Assembly: GCA_022614705.1 (NCBI GenBank)
Contig: JAKEIB010000213.1
Coordinates: forward strand, 1 to 8,496
Direction: 5' to 3'
Origin: Planctomycetota bacterium
GTDB taxonomy: Bacteria; Planctomycetota; Planctomycetia; Pirellulales; Lacipirellulaceae
DNA length: 8,496 nucleotides
Shown: positions 6,379 through 8,496 of the stretch, piece after piece
How positions within the stretch are numbered: position 1 is the stretch's first letter
How the letters are laid out: the number at the start of each line of letters is the position of its first letter
Made by a program: the position numbers and the translations under genes
The notes under the pieces: model-generated
Told to the model about the DNA's origin: nothing
Database searches by the model: none
Seen by the model: the letters and a program-made list of their open reading frames with translations, nothing else

Positions 6379-7440
6379 ATGAAAAGCTACCTGGAAACGA
6401 AAGCCCGGACGCAACCCGAGCGCCGCATCGGTCAAGGAAACGACGCGCCGTCCGTAAAAAAGGAGCACGCTGCACCGATCCCTTGGGAGGATCGACCTGC
6501 AGGTTGCCACGACGTTGTTTGGCGTTTTAAGGCCAATCCACTCATTGGCCGGCATTACATGCCGGGCGTTCAAGGAGTCTACAACAGCGCGGTGGCGCCG
6601 TATGGCGATGGCTTCGTCGGTATCTTCCGCCTGGAAAAACGCAACCGGTTTCCACATCTCCACATGGGCTGGAGCGATGATGGCATCGATTGGCAAATTG
6701 AACCGGACCCGATCGAATTCGACAAAGGCGATCCGGAGTCAGCGGCCGATTACGCCTACGATCCGCGGCTCTGCAAAATCGATGGGACATATTACATCAC
6801 TTGGTGCGGCGGTCATAACGGCCCGACGATCAGCCTCGCCGCGACTCGCGATTTCCGCTCGTTCGAGCGAATGGAAAACGCTTTCCTGCCTTACAACCGC
6901 AATGGCGTATTATTTCCGCGCAAGATCGCCGGTAGGTTCTTCATGCTCAGCCGTCCTAGCGATGATGGCCACACTCCGTTCGGCGACATCTATCTGAGTC
7001 AAAGCCCCGACATGTGCCACTGGGGCATGCATCGCCTCGTCATGCGCTGCGGCGGCAACGAAGTCGGCCAGTGGTGGCAGCGTACCAAGATCGGTGCCGG
7101 CCCCATTCCAATCGAAACGGATGAAGGCTGGCTCATGATTTATCACGGTGTGATGGATACGTGCAACGGATTTGTCTACAGTATGGGGGCGGCGCTCTTG
7201 GACCTCGATGAGCCGTGGAGAGTTTTGTATCGCACCAATCAGCATGTCCTCACACCCGAAGCCGACTACGAAGTAGCGGGGCACGTGCCGAATGTCGTCT
7301 TCCCGTGTGCAGCCTTGCACGACAAGGCAGCCGATCGGTTAGCCATCTATTATGGTGCGGCCGACACCTCGTGCTGCCTCGCGTTCGCACATTTAGGGAA
7401 GCTGATCGCGTTCGTCAAAGAGAACTCGCACGTGTTTTAG
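6379..7440 (+). CDS. GH130 family beta-mannoside phosphorylase or hydrolase
   Basis: The protein has 353 residues. The fold is the five-bladed propeller of GH130, from about residue 45 to 348. Family marks are YDPRLCKIDGTYYITW at 127-142, where Asp128 is in the place of the catalytic acid; NGVLFPRKIAGRFFMLSRPS at 175-194; TKIGAGPIPIETDEGWLMIY at 236-255 followed by His-Gly-Val; and YYGAADT at 324-330. Arg192, Lys237 and His256 are candidates for phosphate contacts, which favours phosphorolysis, but I cannot exclude a hydrolase. GH130 enzymes act on beta-linked mannosides. No signal peptide is present, so it works in the cytoplasm on imported sugar, in keeping with the symporter gene 46 bp downstream. 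The first 44 residues are a polar extension rich in Arg, Lys and Glu. No later ATG, GTG or TTG precedes the conserved part, so the ATG at 6379 is kept. Confidence 0.88.
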   Translation: MKSYLETKARTQPERRIGQGNDAPSVKKEHAAPIPWEDRPAGCHDVVWRFKANPLIGRHYMPGVQGVYNSAVAPYGDGFVGIFRLEKRNRFPHLHMGWSDDGIDWQIEPDPIEFDKGDPESAADYAYDPRLCKIDGTYYITWCGGHNGPTISLAATRDFRSFERMENAFLPYNRNGVLFPRKIAGRFFMLSRPSDDGHTPFGDIYLSQSPDMCHWGMHRLVMRCGGNEVGQWWQRTKIGAGPIPIETDEGWLMIYHGVMDTCNGFVYSMGAALLDLDEPWRVLYRTNQHVLTPEADYEVAGHVPNVVFPCAALHDKAADRLAIYYGAADTSCCLAFAHLGKLIAFVKENSHVF

Positions 7441-7486
7441 TTGTTTGGTGTTTTGATTCGCGGAAACTACGTGGCGGCGGGGTTTC

Positions 7487-8496
7487 ATGTCGGTCCATCC
7501 CGTTGATGTTGCCGTACTCATCGTCTATTTCGTGGCCACCATTCTGGTCGGCCTCTGGGTTTCGAGACGGGGCTCCAAGGATTTAGATTCCTATTTCCTC
7601 GGCGGAAGAACGCTGCCTTGGTACGTACTGGGAATCTCCGACGCCTCGGGGATGTTCGATATCGCCGGCACGATGCTGATGGTTTATTGGCTCTTCGCCT
7701 ACGGCCTCAAAAGCATCTGGCTGCCGTTTCTGTGGCCCGTCTTTAACCAGATTTTTCTGATGATGTTCCTCAGCGCCTGGCTGCGGCGATCGAATGTGCT
7801 CACCGGTGCCGAGTGGATTCAGTTTCGCTTCGGCAGCAAGACCGGAGCCAATCTCGCGCATATCAGCGTCGTCGTGTTCGCGCTGGTCAATACTGTCGGC
7901 ATGCTGGCCTACGCTTTCAAGGGGATCGGCAAGTTCGCCGTCACGATGCTGCCCTGGGAGTTGTCGACGCAAACTGAAGGCCTCTTTTCGAACGAAAACC
8001 TCTATGCCGTAATCATCCTCTTCGCGACCTCGATTTACGTCATCAAGGGCGGCATGGTCAGCGTTGTGATTACGGAGGTGATGCAATTCACCATCCTTAC
8101 GGTTACGTCGATCGTGATCGGCCTCATCGCGATGTACAAGGTTTCGCCTGCAATGATCGAGCATGCGGCTCCGACCGGCTGGAGCAATCCATTCTTCGGC
8201 CTGAAACTCGATCTCGATTGGTCTCACATTCTTCCAAAAGTAAACGACGCCATTCGCAACGACGGTAACGAATGGTTCGGGATTATCTTTGGCCTGATGT
8301 TTTTCAAAGGCATTTTGGCGAGTCTCGCCGGCCCCGCTCCGAACTACGATATGCAACGCGTTCTCGCGACCCGCAACCCGCGCGACGCTTTGCTTATGAA
8401 CGGCATGGTCAACGTGGTTCTTTACTTTCCCCGGTACATGATGATCACCGGTATCACGGTACTTGGGTTGGCCTTCTGCATGAACGAGTTGCAAGC
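7487..8496 (+). CDS. Sodium:solute symporter (SSS/SSF family), 5' part
   Basis: 336 codons are present from the ATG at 7487; the gene runs off the right edge. GGCGGGG lies about five bases before the start. The first membrane helix is at 7-26 (DVAVLIVYFVATILVGLWVS), followed by the SSS family signature SYFLGGRTLPWYVLGISDAS at 35-54. Further helices can be seen near 57-75, 76-97, 127-147, 171-187, 196-216, 262-283 and 303-330. GGMVSVVITEVMQF at 188-201 corresponds to the conserved region usually written GG...V..TD..Q. Such proteins import sugars, amino acids or other small solutes with sodium. As second gene of an operon with a cytoplasmic GH130 enzyme, it most likely brings in the mannoside or oligosaccharide; the substrate cannot be read from the sequence. 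Confidence 0.93.
   Translation, partial: MSVHPVDVAVLIVYFVATILVGLWVSRRGSKDLDSYFLGGRTLPWYVLGISDASGMFDIAGTMLMVYWLFAYGLKSIWLPFLWPVFNQIFLMMFLSAWLRRSNVLTGAEWIQFRFGSKTGANLAHISVVVFALVNTVGMLAYAFKGIGKFAVTMLPWELSTQTEGLFSNENLYAVIILFATSIYVIKGGMVSVVITEVMQFTILTVTSIVIGLIAMYKVSPAMIEHAAPTGWSNPFFGLKLDLDWSHILPKVNDAIRNDGNEWFGIIFGLMFFKGILASLAGPAPNYDMQRVLATRNPRDALLMNGMVNVVLYFPRYMMITGITVLGLAFCMNELQ

Noticed and set aside
7583..8494. Minus-strand open frame of 303 codons
   Set aside because: It is antisense to the symporter. The product is dense in His, Asp, Glu and Arg, the usual mirror of a membrane protein gene, and has no recognisable fold.

Overview
The window looks like chromosomal DNA of a planctomycete, probably of the Pirellula/Rhodopirellula type. 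This is an inference from gene content: a secreted protein with a VPEP...ARHRR (PEP-CTERM) sorting tail, a short planctomycete-style ECF sigma factor beginning TSDDLRTELEKHH, a LacI regulator carrying a coiled-coil tail of a kind I associate with this phylum, and a GH130/sodium-symporter sugar locus. No rRNA, tRNA, CRISPR array, insertion sequence or phage gene was seen.

Layout. Positions 1-6167 are read almost entirely from the minus strand and 6379-8496 from the plus strand. From left to right: (1) a minus-strand reading frame with a signal peptide, cut by the window edge (1-274); (2) an exported six-bladed beta-propeller (PD40/TolB-like) protein with a PEP-CTERM tail (336-1364); (3) a decayed second copy of the 3' end of that gene (1478-1678); (4) a compact three-gene operon read from 3383 down to 1761, encoding an ECF sigma factor, a single-pass membrane protein in the anti-sigma position, and an exported helical protein with an LTPEQ motif (Spy/CpxP/CnrX-like); (5) 446 bases without a convincing gene; (6) an ankyrin-repeat protein (3830-4606); (7) a LacI-family regulator (4872-6167) whose reading frame continues past its stop as a coiled-coil remnant down to 4773; (8) a divergent control region with a perfect 16-bp palindrome (6282-6297); (9) a GH130 beta-mannoside phosphorylase or hydrolase (6379-7440) and, 46 bp on, the start of a sodium:solute symporter (7487 to the edge).

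How the genes work together. The right half is a classic catabolic arrangement. A LacI repressor diverges from an enzyme-transporter operon, so the likely job is regulated uptake and breakdown of a beta-mannoside or related oligosaccharide. The ECF operon resembles the CnrH-CnrY-CnrX plan (sigma factor, membrane anti-sigma, periplasmic sensor) and probably responds to an envelope or metal signal. The beta-propeller gene and its broken twin are a separate cell-surface module.

The most unusual points are the LacI coiled-coil extension followed by two in-frame stops, the truncated tandem duplicate of the propeller gene with its stop changed from TAG to TCG, and the pairing of a CTAG-centred operator with a LacI hinge that has Met where Leu is usual. 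I did not find a clearly new defence or mobile system here.
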